Notes under the pieces: generated by a model
Told to the model about the DNA's origin: nothing
The model's database searches: none
The model's input: only the letters and a program-made list of their open reading frames with translations
Shown: positions 34,224 to 42,040 of the stretch, in pieces
Numbering within the stretch: position 1 is the first letter of the stretch
How the letters are laid out: the number at the start of each line of letters is the position of its first letter
NCBI GenBank assembly: GCA_045641065.1
Contig: JAZUGF010000013.1
Span: forward strand, 1-64,000
Direction of reading: 5' to 3'
Origin: UBA1723 sp045641065
Lineage (GTDB): Bacteria; Bacteroidota; Bacteroidia; Bacteroidales; Paludibacteraceae
Length of the DNA stretch: 64,000 bases
Made by a program: the position numbers and the translations under genes

Positions 34224-34254
34224 CGGACAAAGATGCTATAAGGAAATTTGATTT

Positions 34255-35076
34255 ATGAACAACACAGATTTTTGGGCAAGTATAAATGCTATTATAGCAG
34301 CAGGGTTTACTCCCGAAGGTCTGGCTATATTAGATGAATATGCAGACAAATTCACATGCGGAAAGCTTTTATATAAACGATTTTCACCGTCAGAACAGCA
34401 TGGCTGCTCAACGGGAGGTTATGCACATGTCATTGCATCCTTACTCGCGGGAGCAGATGTTGCAACAAATCTTGTCGTTGAAGGAAAAAACGATTTCCAA
34501 AGACAGTGCAAACGAGCAGAGACGCAAGCAAAATATATAGAGGATTGGGCTCGTAAAGTAGGTTGCTGGATAGAAAACGTTGATACTACTTTAAGTGCCA
34601 CCTTTGGAGAACAATTAACAGAGGGAGGCGAGGCTCATGTGTATAAACATGGGGATTCCTTAGTGAAGTCAATAGGTCTTGATTATTTCATTGAACCAAT
34701 TTTGGCACTTGATAGAATTTCTCTTCATAATGCGTATTTCCCTGAAACAGGATTGACCGTATTGGGGTTTGGAAGAAATGAAGAAAATGAATTCTTTATA
34801 GTGGTGGAACAATCCTTTATACAAGGCTCCCAAATGACCGACCAGGAAATAGCGGATTTCATGGATAAAATGGGATTCAAATTGATTAATCCTCGAAATT
34901 GGACGTATGCGACACCAGATATTTATTTGAGTGATATGCACGACGAGAATGTAATCCGCTCTGCACAAGGTAATATTTTTGTTGTGGATTGTGATATACG
35001 AATCAATATTCCTGAATTACGTTGTGGTGGAATTAGGCAATTAACTACAGAGGTTGAGTTCGCAAAAGAAAAGTAA
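34255..35076 (+). CDS. Stand-alone polyvalent-type protein kinase-like protein
   Basis: The 273-residue product has a helical N-terminal part (about 1-115) and a kinase-fold part: GEQLTEGGEAHVYKHGDSLVK (glycine-loop/beta-lysine-like, about 119-138) and LSDMHDENVI...IFVVDCDIRIN (HxDN-type loop and Asp-containing metal loop, about 225-252). That pattern matches the kinase domain found in polyvalent proteins of Bacteroidales mobile elements, here on its own. The gene lies between two copies of the guaA 3' end, so it arrived as an insertion. The substrate is unknown. Confidence 0.6.
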   Translation: MNNTDFWASINAIIAAGFTPEGLAILDEYADKFTCGKLLYKRFSPSEQHGCSTGGYAHVIASLLAGADVATNLVVEGKNDFQRQCKRAETQAKYIEDWARKVGCWIENVDTTLSATFGEQLTEGGEAHVYKHGDSLVKSIGLDYFIEPILALDRISLHNAYFPETGLTVLGFGRNEENEFFIVVEQSFIQGSQMTDQEIADFMDKMGFKLINPRNWTYATPDIYLSDMHDENVIRSAQGNIFVVDCDIRINIPELRCGGIRQLTTEVEFAKEK

Positions 35077-35081
35077 TATTA

Positions 35082-35200
35082 TGTGGTACGACGTCACTCA
35101 CAAGCCACCAGGAACAATTGAGTGGGAGTAAGAAAATGCTGAATGCAAAATCATAAATGCAAAATTAGAGGTGTCTGATGAGGACGCCTCTTTTGTTTTA
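35082..35200 (+). repeat. guaA 3' end and terminator, copy 2
   Basis: TGTGGTACGACGT begins this copy and the 15 codons to the stop differ from copy 1 at six positions, all synonymous third bases. The spacer and terminator (35166-35200) are also duplicated. Synonymous divergence means this copy came from another strain or species, not from a recent local duplication. Confidence 0.85.
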
Positions 35201-35296
35201 TGGAGATTATATGGAAGGAAAAAGAGAATATGGGACTATGTTTGCAATTATTAATTTTTTTTCGCTAATATTGCGTTTGGTTCTTGACTATTGATT

Positions 35297-36439
35297 ATGA
35301 ATTATACTGATACAAAGCAACATTATGAGATTTTAGATGGATTACGTGGTGTGGCGGCAATTATGGTGGTATTGACGCATATCACGCAAAGTTATGCGAA
35401 AGACTTTTTTAGTTTTCCAATTGGTCATGGTTATTTAGCAGTTGATTTCTTCTTCGTCCTGTCTGGATTTGTAATAGGTTACGCCTACGATGACCGTTGG
35501 AATAAGATGACGACTCTCGATTTCATGAAACGCAGACTCATCCGTTTGCATCCAATGGTTATTGCCGGATCTGTAATCGGAGCAATCCTATTTTATTTTG
35601 CTGATTGTGAAATATATCCGCTTATCCATGACACTAAATGGTGGATGTTGCTTATAGCCTTTGTTCTATGTTCGTTGATGATCCCGCTTCCTTACTCTTA
35701 TGACATACGAATAAGGCAAGAGATGTTCCCGACCAATGGACCACAGTGGACCTTGTTCTATGAATATGTGGCTAACATAGTATATGCGTTGGTTTTAAGA
35801 AGACTGCCCACAAAAATACTTGTAGCATTGGTAGTCATCGCTGCTTTTTTCACTATAGATTGGGGTTTAGGCTGGAATGTATTAGACAAACCAGGATACT
35901 TCTATATCGGATTATTTGAATTTGGATGGTCAACTAATATTCCGCATGTTCATGCTGCTTTAGTGCGTTTGTCCTATCCGTTTATTGCAGGATTGTTGCT
36001 GTCAAGAACGAAGGCATACATAACACTTAAAGGAGGATTTTGGTGGTGTGCTTTGATTATAGTGCTTGTACTTTGTTGGCCTCATTTGGGTGGTTATGAT
36101 CAAACAACATTCTGGTACAACGGTTTTTATGAAACATTGTGCATACTTCTTGTATTTCCACTGGTGGTGTCTATCGGAGCTGGAAGCAGAATGACGGACA
36201 AACGTTCAACGCAAATCTGTAATTTTCTGGGAGAGATTTCGTACCCAATTTATATCACACATTTTCCGTTAATCTACATTCACGAGAAATGGGTGTTCTT
36301 AAATAAGGAGGCTTCATTACCAATAATGATTGGCGAAGCTGTCTTGGTATTCTGTTTGAGCGTAGGAATCGCCTATGCACTTTACAGATACTACGATCTA
36401 CCTGTACGAAAGATTCTTAAGAAAAAACTACTAGGATAG
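35297..36439 (+). CDS. Acyltransferase family 3 membrane protein (OafA-like)
   Basis: The 380-residue protein has about ten membrane segments and the acyltransferase-3 signatures DGLRGVAAIMVVLTH (about 15-29; His catalytic) and YLAVDFFFVLSGFVIGYAYDDRW. Such enzymes add acetyl or other acyl groups to cell-surface glycans. The ATG at 35297 is preferred to a TTG at 35291. The gene lies between the second guaA-type terminator and a third fragment at 36460, so it may be part of the same insertion series. Confidence 0.85.
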   Translation: MNYTDTKQHYEILDGLRGVAAIMVVLTHITQSYAKDFFSFPIGHGYLAVDFFFVLSGFVIGYAYDDRWNKMTTLDFMKRRLIRLHPMVIAGSVIGAILFYFADCEIYPLIHDTKWWMLLIAFVLCSLMIPLPYSYDIRIRQEMFPTNGPQWTLFYEYVANIVYALVLRRLPTKILVALVVIAAFFTIDWGLGWNVLDKPGYFYIGLFEFGWSTNIPHVHAALVRLSYPFIAGLLLSRTKAYITLKGGFWWCALIIVLVLCWPHLGGYDQTTFWYNGFYETLCILLVFPLVVSIGAGSRMTDKRSTQICNFLGEISYPIYITHFPLIYIHEKWVFLNKEASLPIMIGEAVLVFCLSVGIAYALYRYYDLPVRKILKKKLLG

Positions 36440-36459
36440 CAAGTTTCATTTAAAGATAA

Positions 36460-36494
36460 ATGCAAAATTAGAGGTGTCTGATGAAGGCACACCG
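36460..36494 (+). repeat. Third fragment of the guaA downstream repeat
   Basis: AAATGCAAAATTAGAGG followed by TGTCTGATGAAGGCAC is present, but the terminator stem ends prematurely (CACACCG instead of CACCTCT). The repeat was cut here by the next insertion or deletion. Confidence 0.75.
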
Positions 36495-36559
36495 AAAGTC
36501 GTGAAAATATCGCACTTGATATGATCGAGTGTATGAATGCATGGGAGGCGAAATTATGA
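36491..36559 (+). pseudogene. C-terminal remnant of a small gene
   Basis: The frame TESRENIALDMIECMNAW ending EAKL-stop opens directly at the break in the terminator repeat and has no start codon. It looks like the tail of a lost gene. Its stop overlaps the next remnant's ATG (ATGA), as in an operon. Confidence 0.4.
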
Positions 36560-36618
36560 TTTTTTATCATGGCGGTACGATGGAACGGATAAAAAAATTA
36601 CAATGCAAAATAATATAA
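36556..36618 (+). pseudogene. N-terminal remnant, DUF3990-like (MxxYHG start)
   Basis: Twenty codons, MIFYHGGTMERIKKLQCKII, begin like the DUF3990 proteins (M-x-L/F-Y-H-G) that occur in small Bacteroidales operons. The frame then stops. The neighbouring secreted-protein gene starts on top of its end. Confidence 0.35.
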
Positions 36619-37400
36619 TGGGAAGAATAACAATCTTAGTTGCGTTGCTTTTTATTAATACCTTTTATTCATATTCAAGAGTTATAATAAATGAAGTTAT
36701 TGAAGGATTGTGTAATTGTAAAGAGTTAGATTGTCAAAAATCACATTTGGCATTAGTAGAGGATTCATTACTAGACGACTTAGGAGATAGTGGACTAGTA
36801 TATTTATCCCAGTGTATATATACACATGTTGATGTTGATTTATTATCCCCACGTTTTAGAACTGCTCTACTTTCAAGTTTAAGGGAAACATATGATTATT
36901 TTATAATTGGAATCTTTGAAAAATTGGCAAAAGCAGAATATTCCTCAGATTTACTTGAAATATATAATAAAAATAAAGGAAGTAGAACTTTGGTTAATGA
37001 TCTGATGATGGAGAATACTTTGATCAGATGTGGTGAGGAAACTGTCATGAAAGATAGGTTAAAGTATTTGAAAAAATCAGTAAAGAATGGTAGTCTAGAT
37101 TTAGCGTTCAATGTGACATTAATAATGTCTCAAATGGTAGCCAATAGGGAATTTGTTGAGTTGTTGATGAATAATATCATTGATGACAACCAGCGTCTTG
37201 CCTATTGTGGTGAGGATGGAGGGGAATATCAATATTGTTCTTTGTGTGTACTGTCCATTACTGTTTTGAAAAAAATCATAAAAGATTTTCCTAGAGTCCC
37301 TAATGAATGGGAGTTAATTGATTCAAAGGATATAAGTAATGTTCGACAGTGGTGTCTTGACCATCAACATGATTACCAAATCATTGATTTAGTCAAATAA
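36603..37400 (+). CDS. Secreted protein of unknown function
   Basis: The 265-residue product begins with a signal peptide (MGRITILVALLFINTFYSYS; the ATG at 36618 is an alternative start), then a helical, low-GC protein with several Cys (CNCKELDCQ, about 39-47). I see no catalytic motif and recognise no family. The composition is clearly more AT-rich than guaA or aroK, consistent with acquired DNA. Confidence 0.55.
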   Translation: MQNNIMGRITILVALLFINTFYSYSRVIINEVIEGLCNCKELDCQKSHLALVEDSLLDDLGDSGLVYLSQCIYTHVDVDLLSPRFRTALLSSLRETYDYFIIGIFEKLAKAEYSSDLLEIYNKNKGSRTLVNDLMMENTLIRCGEETVMKDRLKYLKKSVKNGSLDLAFNVTLIMSQMVANREFVELLMNNIIDDNQRLAYCGEDGGEYQYCSLCVLSITVLKKIIKDFPRVPNEWELIDSKDISNVRQWCLDHQHDYQIIDLVK

Positions 37401-37445
37401 AGTTGTAGAAGTTATACATAATAGTTTCTCAAAGAGAGTAAATAA

Positions 37446-37526
37446 CGTCGCAAAATTTGCGTCATTTTGTCTATTGTTTTGACGATTCGACATTATTTTA
37501 GTAATTTCGTCGCAGAATTTGCGACG
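37446..37526 (+). promoter_or_regulatory. Two palindromic operators before the Fic gene
   Basis: CGTCGCAGAATTTGCGACG (37508-37526) is a perfect 7-bp-arm palindrome around GAATT. CGTCGCAAAATTTGCGTC (37446-37463) is an imperfect copy 62 bp upstream. A likely -7 box TAATTTCG (37502-37509) abuts the proximal palindrome, so a repressor there would block initiation. The Fic protein has a C-terminal winged helix and could autoregulate. Confidence 0.6.
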
Positions 37527-37565
37527 ATAATCGTCTGGTTATGTCGCATAATGAAGTAAAGTATC

Positions 37566-38858
37566 ATGTATATTCACGAAAGAGATAATTGGACAAACTT
37601 CCGTTGGGACGCTTCTCAGGTGTCGGTCCTTCAGGAGAACGTATGCCGTAAGCAAGGTTTGCTTTATGGCAGATTGAGTTCGCTTGGCTTTGACAGCAAA
37701 CTCAAGGCAATGGCTGAGAACTTGACTCACGATGTGGTTTATTCGTCTGAGATTGAAGGCATACGTCTGAATGTCGATCAGGTTCGTTCTTCGATTGCCA
37801 GGAAATTGGGTATTGAAAACGTGAAATATACCGCACCTTCACATTATGTTGATTCGGTTGTGGGTGTTATGCTTGAAGCCGTACAGCACTATGATTTGCC
37901 TCTTAGCAAAGAGAAACTATGCTCATGGCAAGCGGCTTTCTTTCCCGCTGGTTTTAGCGAAGGAAGTCAGATTGAGGTTGGCATGTACCGTACAAATGAG
38001 GAACATATTGTCAGCGGTATTTTTGGTCGTGAGAAGATTCATTATATTGCACCGTCGCCCGAACGTGTAGAAGAGGAAATGCATAAGTTCCTCTGTTGGT
38101 TTGATGCGGCTGAACCTGAAAGTAGCATCATTCGTTCTGCAATCGCACATTTCTGGTTTGTGAGTATTCATCCTTTTGAGGATGGTAACGGACGGTTGGC
38201 TCGTATTCTTTCCGATATGCTTTTAGCTCGTGGAGAAAAAAGTGAGTTCCGCTTCTACAATGTGTCGTCGCAGATCAATAAAGACAAGAATCATTACTAT
38301 GACATTCTGGAGCGAATGCAGCATGGTGATGGCGACATCACAGAATGGTTGGTATGGTACATGCAAAAACTTGTTGAGGCTCTTGACGACGCGGAAACCA
38401 TCGTCACCACAATTCTCAACAAGAGTTTCTTCTGGCAGAAGGCATCGTCTATTCCGATGACAGAGCGACAGACGCAGATGCTCAATCTTTTCCTCGAAGG
38501 TTACGAGGCAAAGATTACGTCAAAAACGTGGTCGACGTTGGCTAAATGCTCGAAGGACACTGCCATACGCGACATTCAGGATCTCGTGGACAAGAACATT
38601 CTTATAGAGGACATTCCTGGAGCCAAGCGACCAAACTATTCCATTGTATATGATGCGGAGGATCTCACACAATTTTTTAGCGAAGTGAGAATCATTGAGG
38701 AAAACGATGTCCCATATTTGAAAGCATTGTACAGAAACAAAAGACTGGTAAGTGAGCGAATTCTAAAACTTGATGCAGAGCGATACCAGAAAGGAGATCT
38801 GCCACTATCGAATCTGCTTAGCAAATATTGTTCGTATATTGTAGGTGCCAACAAATAA
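37566..38858 (+). CDS. Fic-family AMPylase with N-terminal inhibitory helix and winged-helix tail
   Basis: The 430-residue protein has the inhibitory helix motif SSEIEG at 60-65 (class II), the Fic core HPFEDGNGR at 202-210, and a C-terminal winged-helix domain (about 300-370, TSKTWSTLAKCSKDTAIRDIQDLV). Fic enzymes transfer AMP to target proteins; the intact SxxxEG motif suggests a self-inhibited ground state. The wHTH fused to Fic is typical of the YhfG-free, stand-alone type. No antitoxin gene is adjacent. Confidence 0.93.
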   Translation: MYIHERDNWTNFRWDASQVSVLQENVCRKQGLLYGRLSSLGFDSKLKAMAENLTHDVVYSSEIEGIRLNVDQVRSSIARKLGIENVKYTAPSHYVDSVVGVMLEAVQHYDLPLSKEKLCSWQAAFFPAGFSEGSQIEVGMYRTNEEHIVSGIFGREKIHYIAPSPERVEEEMHKFLCWFDAAEPESSIIRSAIAHFWFVSIHPFEDGNGRLARILSDMLLARGEKSEFRFYNVSSQINKDKNHYYDILERMQHGDGDITEWLVWYMQKLVEALDDAETIVTTILNKSFFWQKASSIPMTERQTQMLNLFLEGYEAKITSKTWSTLAKCSKDTAIRDIQDLVDKNILIEDIPGAKRPNYSIVYDAEDLTQFFSEVRIIEENDVPYLKALYRNKRLVSERILKLDAERYQKGDLPLSNLLSKYCSYIVGANK

Positions 38859-38940
38859 TCTGATTATATCATACATTTACACATTTCCACCTCATATTTG
38901 CAAGATTCGGAATAGATGTGTAATATCCCGTCGAAATCGT

Positions 38941-38948
38941 TATCTTTG
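38941..38948 (+). promoter_or_regulatory. -7 box only 5 nt from the start codon
   Basis: TATCTTTG ends 5 bp before the ATG at 38954, so the mRNA would start at or next to the AUG (leaderless). Confidence 0.55.
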
Positions 38949-38953
38949 CAAGT

Positions 38954-39862
38954 ATGAAGACAATCCTGACAATTACGGGTTCGGATAGCGCCGGTGGAGC
39001 CGGTATCCAGGCTGACATCAAGACGATCACTTCTCTTGGTGGCAAGGCTCTTTCCGTCGTCACTACTCTTACGATGCAGAATACTCTCGGTATCCAGGAT
39101 TTCTATGATATCCCTGCTGAGATTGTGGAGCGTCAGATCGACGCGGTGGCTGAGGATATCACTCCTTACGTGTTCAAGGTTGGCCTCGTGCGAAATATCT
39201 ATACCTTGGAGGCTATTGTCCGCTGTATATCTCGCTATAAACCACGTTGGGTGCTTTTTTCTCCCGTCGTCTACTCGAGCCGTGACGAGGTGCTTATCAA
39301 TGATGAGCTGATCGATAGAATCCAGAAGACGCTTATTCCGTTGTGCGACGCGTTGGTGGTGCGTGAAAGGGATCATGGCAGATTCGACGCGGAAAAGGTT
39401 ATTGTCGCCGACGACAGTCACGGACGATGCAACGAACTTTGTTCGGCGATCGCCACTCTGCTTTGTCAGGATATGAGCCTCGACGACGCTGAAAAAAAGG
39501 CTAATTATATGATGCCGACAGAGGTCAATCCAGAGATGTCTGGAAGATGTATTGCCCTATATAGTAGTTTCGTGAAGATGCAGGAAGATGAGTGTATGAA
39601 CAGCCACGATGTCAATTACTATGCCTCACGTCTCAACGTCTCTCCACGTTATCTTTCTCAGGTGACGAGAAGGGTAGCGTCGCAATCACCTAAATCAATT
39701 ATCGACACTACGCTATTAAACAAAATCCGAGACCTGCTCAAAACGGACAAGACTATCCAGGAAATCGCATACCAACTGGAGTTTTCGTCGCAGGCTCATC
39801 TTTCCAATTTCTTCAAGCGATTCACGGGAACATCACCGTCGGAATATAGAAAGATTAAATGA
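38954..39862 (+). CDS. ThiD-like domain fused to an AraC-type DNA-binding domain
   Basis: The 302-residue protein starts like hydroxymethylpyrimidine kinase ThiD (TITGSDSAGGAGIQADIKT, about 5-23; TTLTMQNTLGIQDF), but the catalytic GTGC loop expected near 157 is replaced by HGRCNELCSAIATLL, and the DPVM and NLxEA motifs are degenerate. Residues about 210-300 are an AraC helix-turn-helix (VNYYASRLNVSPRYLSQVTRR, IQEIAYQLEFSSQAHLSNFFKRF). It looks like a regulator that senses a pyrimidine or vitamin precursor through a dead kinase domain. Thiamine-pathway control is inferred. Confidence 0.85.
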   Translation: MKTILTITGSDSAGGAGIQADIKTITSLGGKALSVVTTLTMQNTLGIQDFYDIPAEIVERQIDAVAEDITPYVFKVGLVRNIYTLEAIVRCISRYKPRWVLFSPVVYSSRDEVLINDELIDRIQKTLIPLCDALVVRERDHGRFDAEKVIVADDSHGRCNELCSAIATLLCQDMSLDDAEKKANYMMPTEVNPEMSGRCIALYSSFVKMQEDECMNSHDVNYYASRLNVSPRYLSQVTRRVASQSPKSIIDTTLLNKIRDLLKTDKTIQEIAYQLEFSSQAHLSNFFKRFTGTSPSEYRKIK

Positions 39863-39868
39863 TTTTAG

Positions 39869-39952
39869 AACGTAAAATTTTCGGAATTTTATCGTAAATT
39901 TTTTTGAATGACACAATAATTTTCGAACCATTTTTTTTGAAAATTTTACGTT
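39869..39952. repeat. Perfect 14-bp inverted repeat
   Basis: AACGTAAAATTTTC (39869-39882) and GAAAATTTTACGTT (39939-39952) are exact reverse complements around a 56-bp AT-rich loop. They lie between the ThiD-AraC gene and the vsr promoter (-7 box TAATTTTG at 39992-39999). Either a regulatory site or the ends of a small element. Confidence 0.6.
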
Positions 39953-40025
39953 TTGTAGATGCTATTTATTTGCTTGATTCCATTTGTATATTAATTTTGC
40001 GTCATAACAATAGTTTCAATTGTCG

Positions 40026-40577
40026 ATGACTGACAAACTTACTCCCGAGCAGCGTCATAAATGTATGTCGCACATTAGGGCCAAGGATACGAAGCCCGAG
40101 GTTATTGTGCGAAAATGGCTCTGGTCGGAGGGGTATAGATACCGACTCTATGTTAAGGGTTTACCTGGCTCGCCTGATATCGTGATGAGGCAATATAAGA
40201 CGGTGATCTTCATCAACGGCTGTTTTTGGCATGGTCATGATCTTGGATACAATAAGGAGAATGGGGAGGTGATCGACAGCAAGTGTTGTCGTATTCCGAA
40301 ATCACGAACCGACTTCTGGGTGCAGAAGATCACTCGTAATATGCAGCGTGACTATATCAATGTGATGCGCTACAAGAAAGCAGGGTGGCATGTGTTGACA
40401 GTTTGGGAATGTCAGTTGAGGGGCAAAGAGCAACAACGTCAGACTCTGATGGCTTTGTCCAACAAAATTAATTCCATCATTCTTGATTCCTACCGTGTTC
40501 CCAAAACGTATAATTTTGAACCTGAAGCGGAAATGACTATGGTGGCGGAGGAACCATTTGTTTATGAAAAGAAATGA
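40026..40577 (+). CDS. vsr: Very short patch repair endonuclease (Vsr)
   Basis: The 183-residue protein has RHKCMSHIRAKDTKPE, the catalytic Asp in LPGSPDIVMRQYKTVIFINGCFWHGHD, and the Zn-binding Cys/His set CFWHGH plus later residues typical of Vsr. It nicks T:G mismatches formed by deamination of 5-methylcytosine. Vsr is normally beside a cytosine methyltransferase; none is nearby, so either the partner is elsewhere or the gene is an orphan. The ATG at 40026 is preferred to a TTG six bases upstream. Confidence 0.9.
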   Translation: MTDKLTPEQRHKCMSHIRAKDTKPEVIVRKWLWSEGYRYRLYVKGLPGSPDIVMRQYKTVIFINGCFWHGHDLGYNKENGEVIDSKCCRIPKSRTDFWVQKITRNMQRDYINVMRYKKAGWHVLTVWECQLRGKEQQRQTLMALSNKINSIILDSYRVPKTYNFEPEAEMTMVAEEPFVYEKK

Positions 40578-40634
40578 AGTGTTCATTTTTTTTGTATTTT
40601 TGTAAAAAAATAAATAAGGATTAGTATTGAATTT

Positions 40635-40943
40635 ATGATTGATATTAATGAATTAAGAAAACTCAACTCAATTGATAATTTCGTAGTTACACGACACGCT
40701 TTGGAACGTTTATTGTCGAGAAATATATCAATTTTGGAGGTACAAAAAGTAATTGCAGAAGGAGAGATTATCAAACAATACGAAGAGGACAAACCTTATC
40801 CTAGTTGTTTGATTTTGGGCTTAAGTATAGATGATAAGATACTACATGTAGTAGTTAGTCATAATGAGGAATCGATTTTCTTAATTACTGCATATTATCC
40901 TGATCTTTCTATATGGAATGATAATTTCAAAGTAAAAAAATGA
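40635..40943 (+). CDS. DUF4258 protein, toxin-like
   Basis: The 102-residue product contains RHALERLLSRNIS (about 20-32) and VVVSHNEESIFLITAYYP, the pattern of DUF4258, a small RelE-like family that occurs with YgiT-type zinc-finger antitoxins. The stop overlaps the next gene's ATG by 4 bp. The -7 box TATTTTTG at 40595-40602 serves both. Confidence 0.75.
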   Translation: MIDINELRKLNSIDNFVVTRHALERLLSRNISILEVQKVIAEGEIIKQYEEDKPYPSCLILGLSIDDKILHVVVSHNEESIFLITAYYPDLSIWNDNFKVKK

Positions 40944-41179
40944 ATATTATGAAATGTTCTCGTTGCGGAAAAGACGCTGTTAAAAGTACAACAACTTTTG
41001 TTTCTGATTTAGGAGACGTTTTAGTTGTTATTCGTAATGTTCCTTGCTATAAATGTGAGGAATGTGGTGAAATTATGTATACAGGAGATGTGGTATTGCA
41101 TATAGAGAAATTTGTCAATACTGCGAAAGAACTTAAGCAAGAGGTGTCGATTATTGACTATATGAAGCAAGTGGCATAA
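40940..41179 (+). CDS. YgiT-type zinc-finger protein, antitoxin-like
   Basis: The 79-residue protein has two CxxC knuckles (CSRCGK at about 5-10 and CYKCEECG at about 34-41), as in the N-terminal Zn domain of MqsA/YgiT antitoxins. No DNA-binding helix is visible at the C-terminus, so this is the short form. It is coupled to the DUF4258 gene and the two form a probable toxin-antitoxin pair. Confidence 0.75.
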   Translation: MNIMKCSRCGKDAVKSTTTFVSDLGDVLVVIRNVPCYKCEECGEIMYTGDVVLHIEKFVNTAKELKQEVSIIDYMKQVA

Positions 41180-41199
41180 TTATCTGTTGGAAAAAGAAT

Positions 41200-42039
41200 A
41201 TGAAAAAGACTTTAATTGCGATGTCTGCGGCATTGTCGCTTGCAGGTTGCGGAAATAAGCAGAATGCTGTGGTGGAGGAGTCTCCAGCGTCGGCTACAAA
41301 ATCGGTGGTGATCTATTATTCTCAGACGCATGTGACTGAGCAGGTGGCAAAACTTATCGCTGAGGCTACATCGGCTGACATGGATTCTATCGTGGCTGTG
41401 GAGCCATACAACGGCACATTCGAGGAGACTGTCGCTCGTTGTAAGAAGGAGATGGAGAGTGGAGCTGCTCCTGCCGTTAAGCCTACTAATGTCGACGTCG
41501 CTAAATACGATACTGTTTATCTTGGATTCCCAGTGTGGTGCGGAATAGCAGCTCAACCTGTAGGCAGCTGGATGAAAAACGTCGACCTATCAGGTAAGGT
41601 GGTTGTGCCTTTCTGCACTTTCGGAAGCGGTGGATTGGAGACGAGTGTGGCTGAACTTAAAAAGGCTGCTCCAAACGCTAAATTCATGAATGGCTACGGT
41701 GTGCGTACAATCCGTATCGCTAAGGCTGCTGACGAGGTTAACGAGTTTCTTATCCGTAGTGGAATCAAGGCAGGGGAGTTGCCAGCAGAAGTTCCATTCG
41801 TTGAGAAGAGAAATTTGAACGACGAGGAGAAAGGTATCTTCGACGCTGCTTGTGGCGACTATCCTTACCCACTTGGTTCACCAGTTTTGGTTTCGAGTCG
41901 TGCGGCAAAGAATGGAACTGAGTACCGCTACATCACAGAGAGCAAGGATGCAAATGGCAATCCTACTCAGGCTGAGGTGTTTGTGCTTGTAAGTAATGAG
42001 GAGGGTGTTGGTCCTGAATTCACAAAGGTTGTAAGATAA
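41200..42039 (+). CDS. Flavodoxin-domain lipoprotein
   Basis: The 279-residue protein has a lipobox (LSLAGC, Cys17), then a flavodoxin fold (VVIYYSQTHVTEQVA, about 36-50, and LGFPVWCGI, about 107-115) of the type seen in NAD(P)H-dependent reductases. After about residue 190 comes an extra domain without a known motif. It is probably attached to the outer leaflet of the inner membrane or to the outer membrane, an unusual place for a flavodoxin. Confidence 0.75.
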   Translation: MKKTLIAMSAALSLAGCGNKQNAVVEESPASATKSVVIYYSQTHVTEQVAKLIAEATSADMDSIVAVEPYNGTFEETVARCKKEMESGAAPAVKPTNVDVAKYDTVYLGFPVWCGIAAQPVGSWMKNVDLSGKVVVPFCTFGSGGLETSVAELKKAAPNAKFMNGYGVRTIRIAKAADEVNEFLIRSGIKAGELPAEVPFVEKRNLNDEEKGIFDAACGDYPYPLGSPVLVSSRAAKNGTEYRYITESKDANGNPTQAEVFVLVSNEEGVGPEFTKVVR

Positions 42040-42040
42040 T

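Noticed and set aside
34255..35076. Aminoglycoside phosphotransferase (antibiotic resistance)
   Set aside because: The kinase-like motifs do not match APH enzymes. The glycine-loop and HxDN-like segments fit the polyvalent kinase type better.
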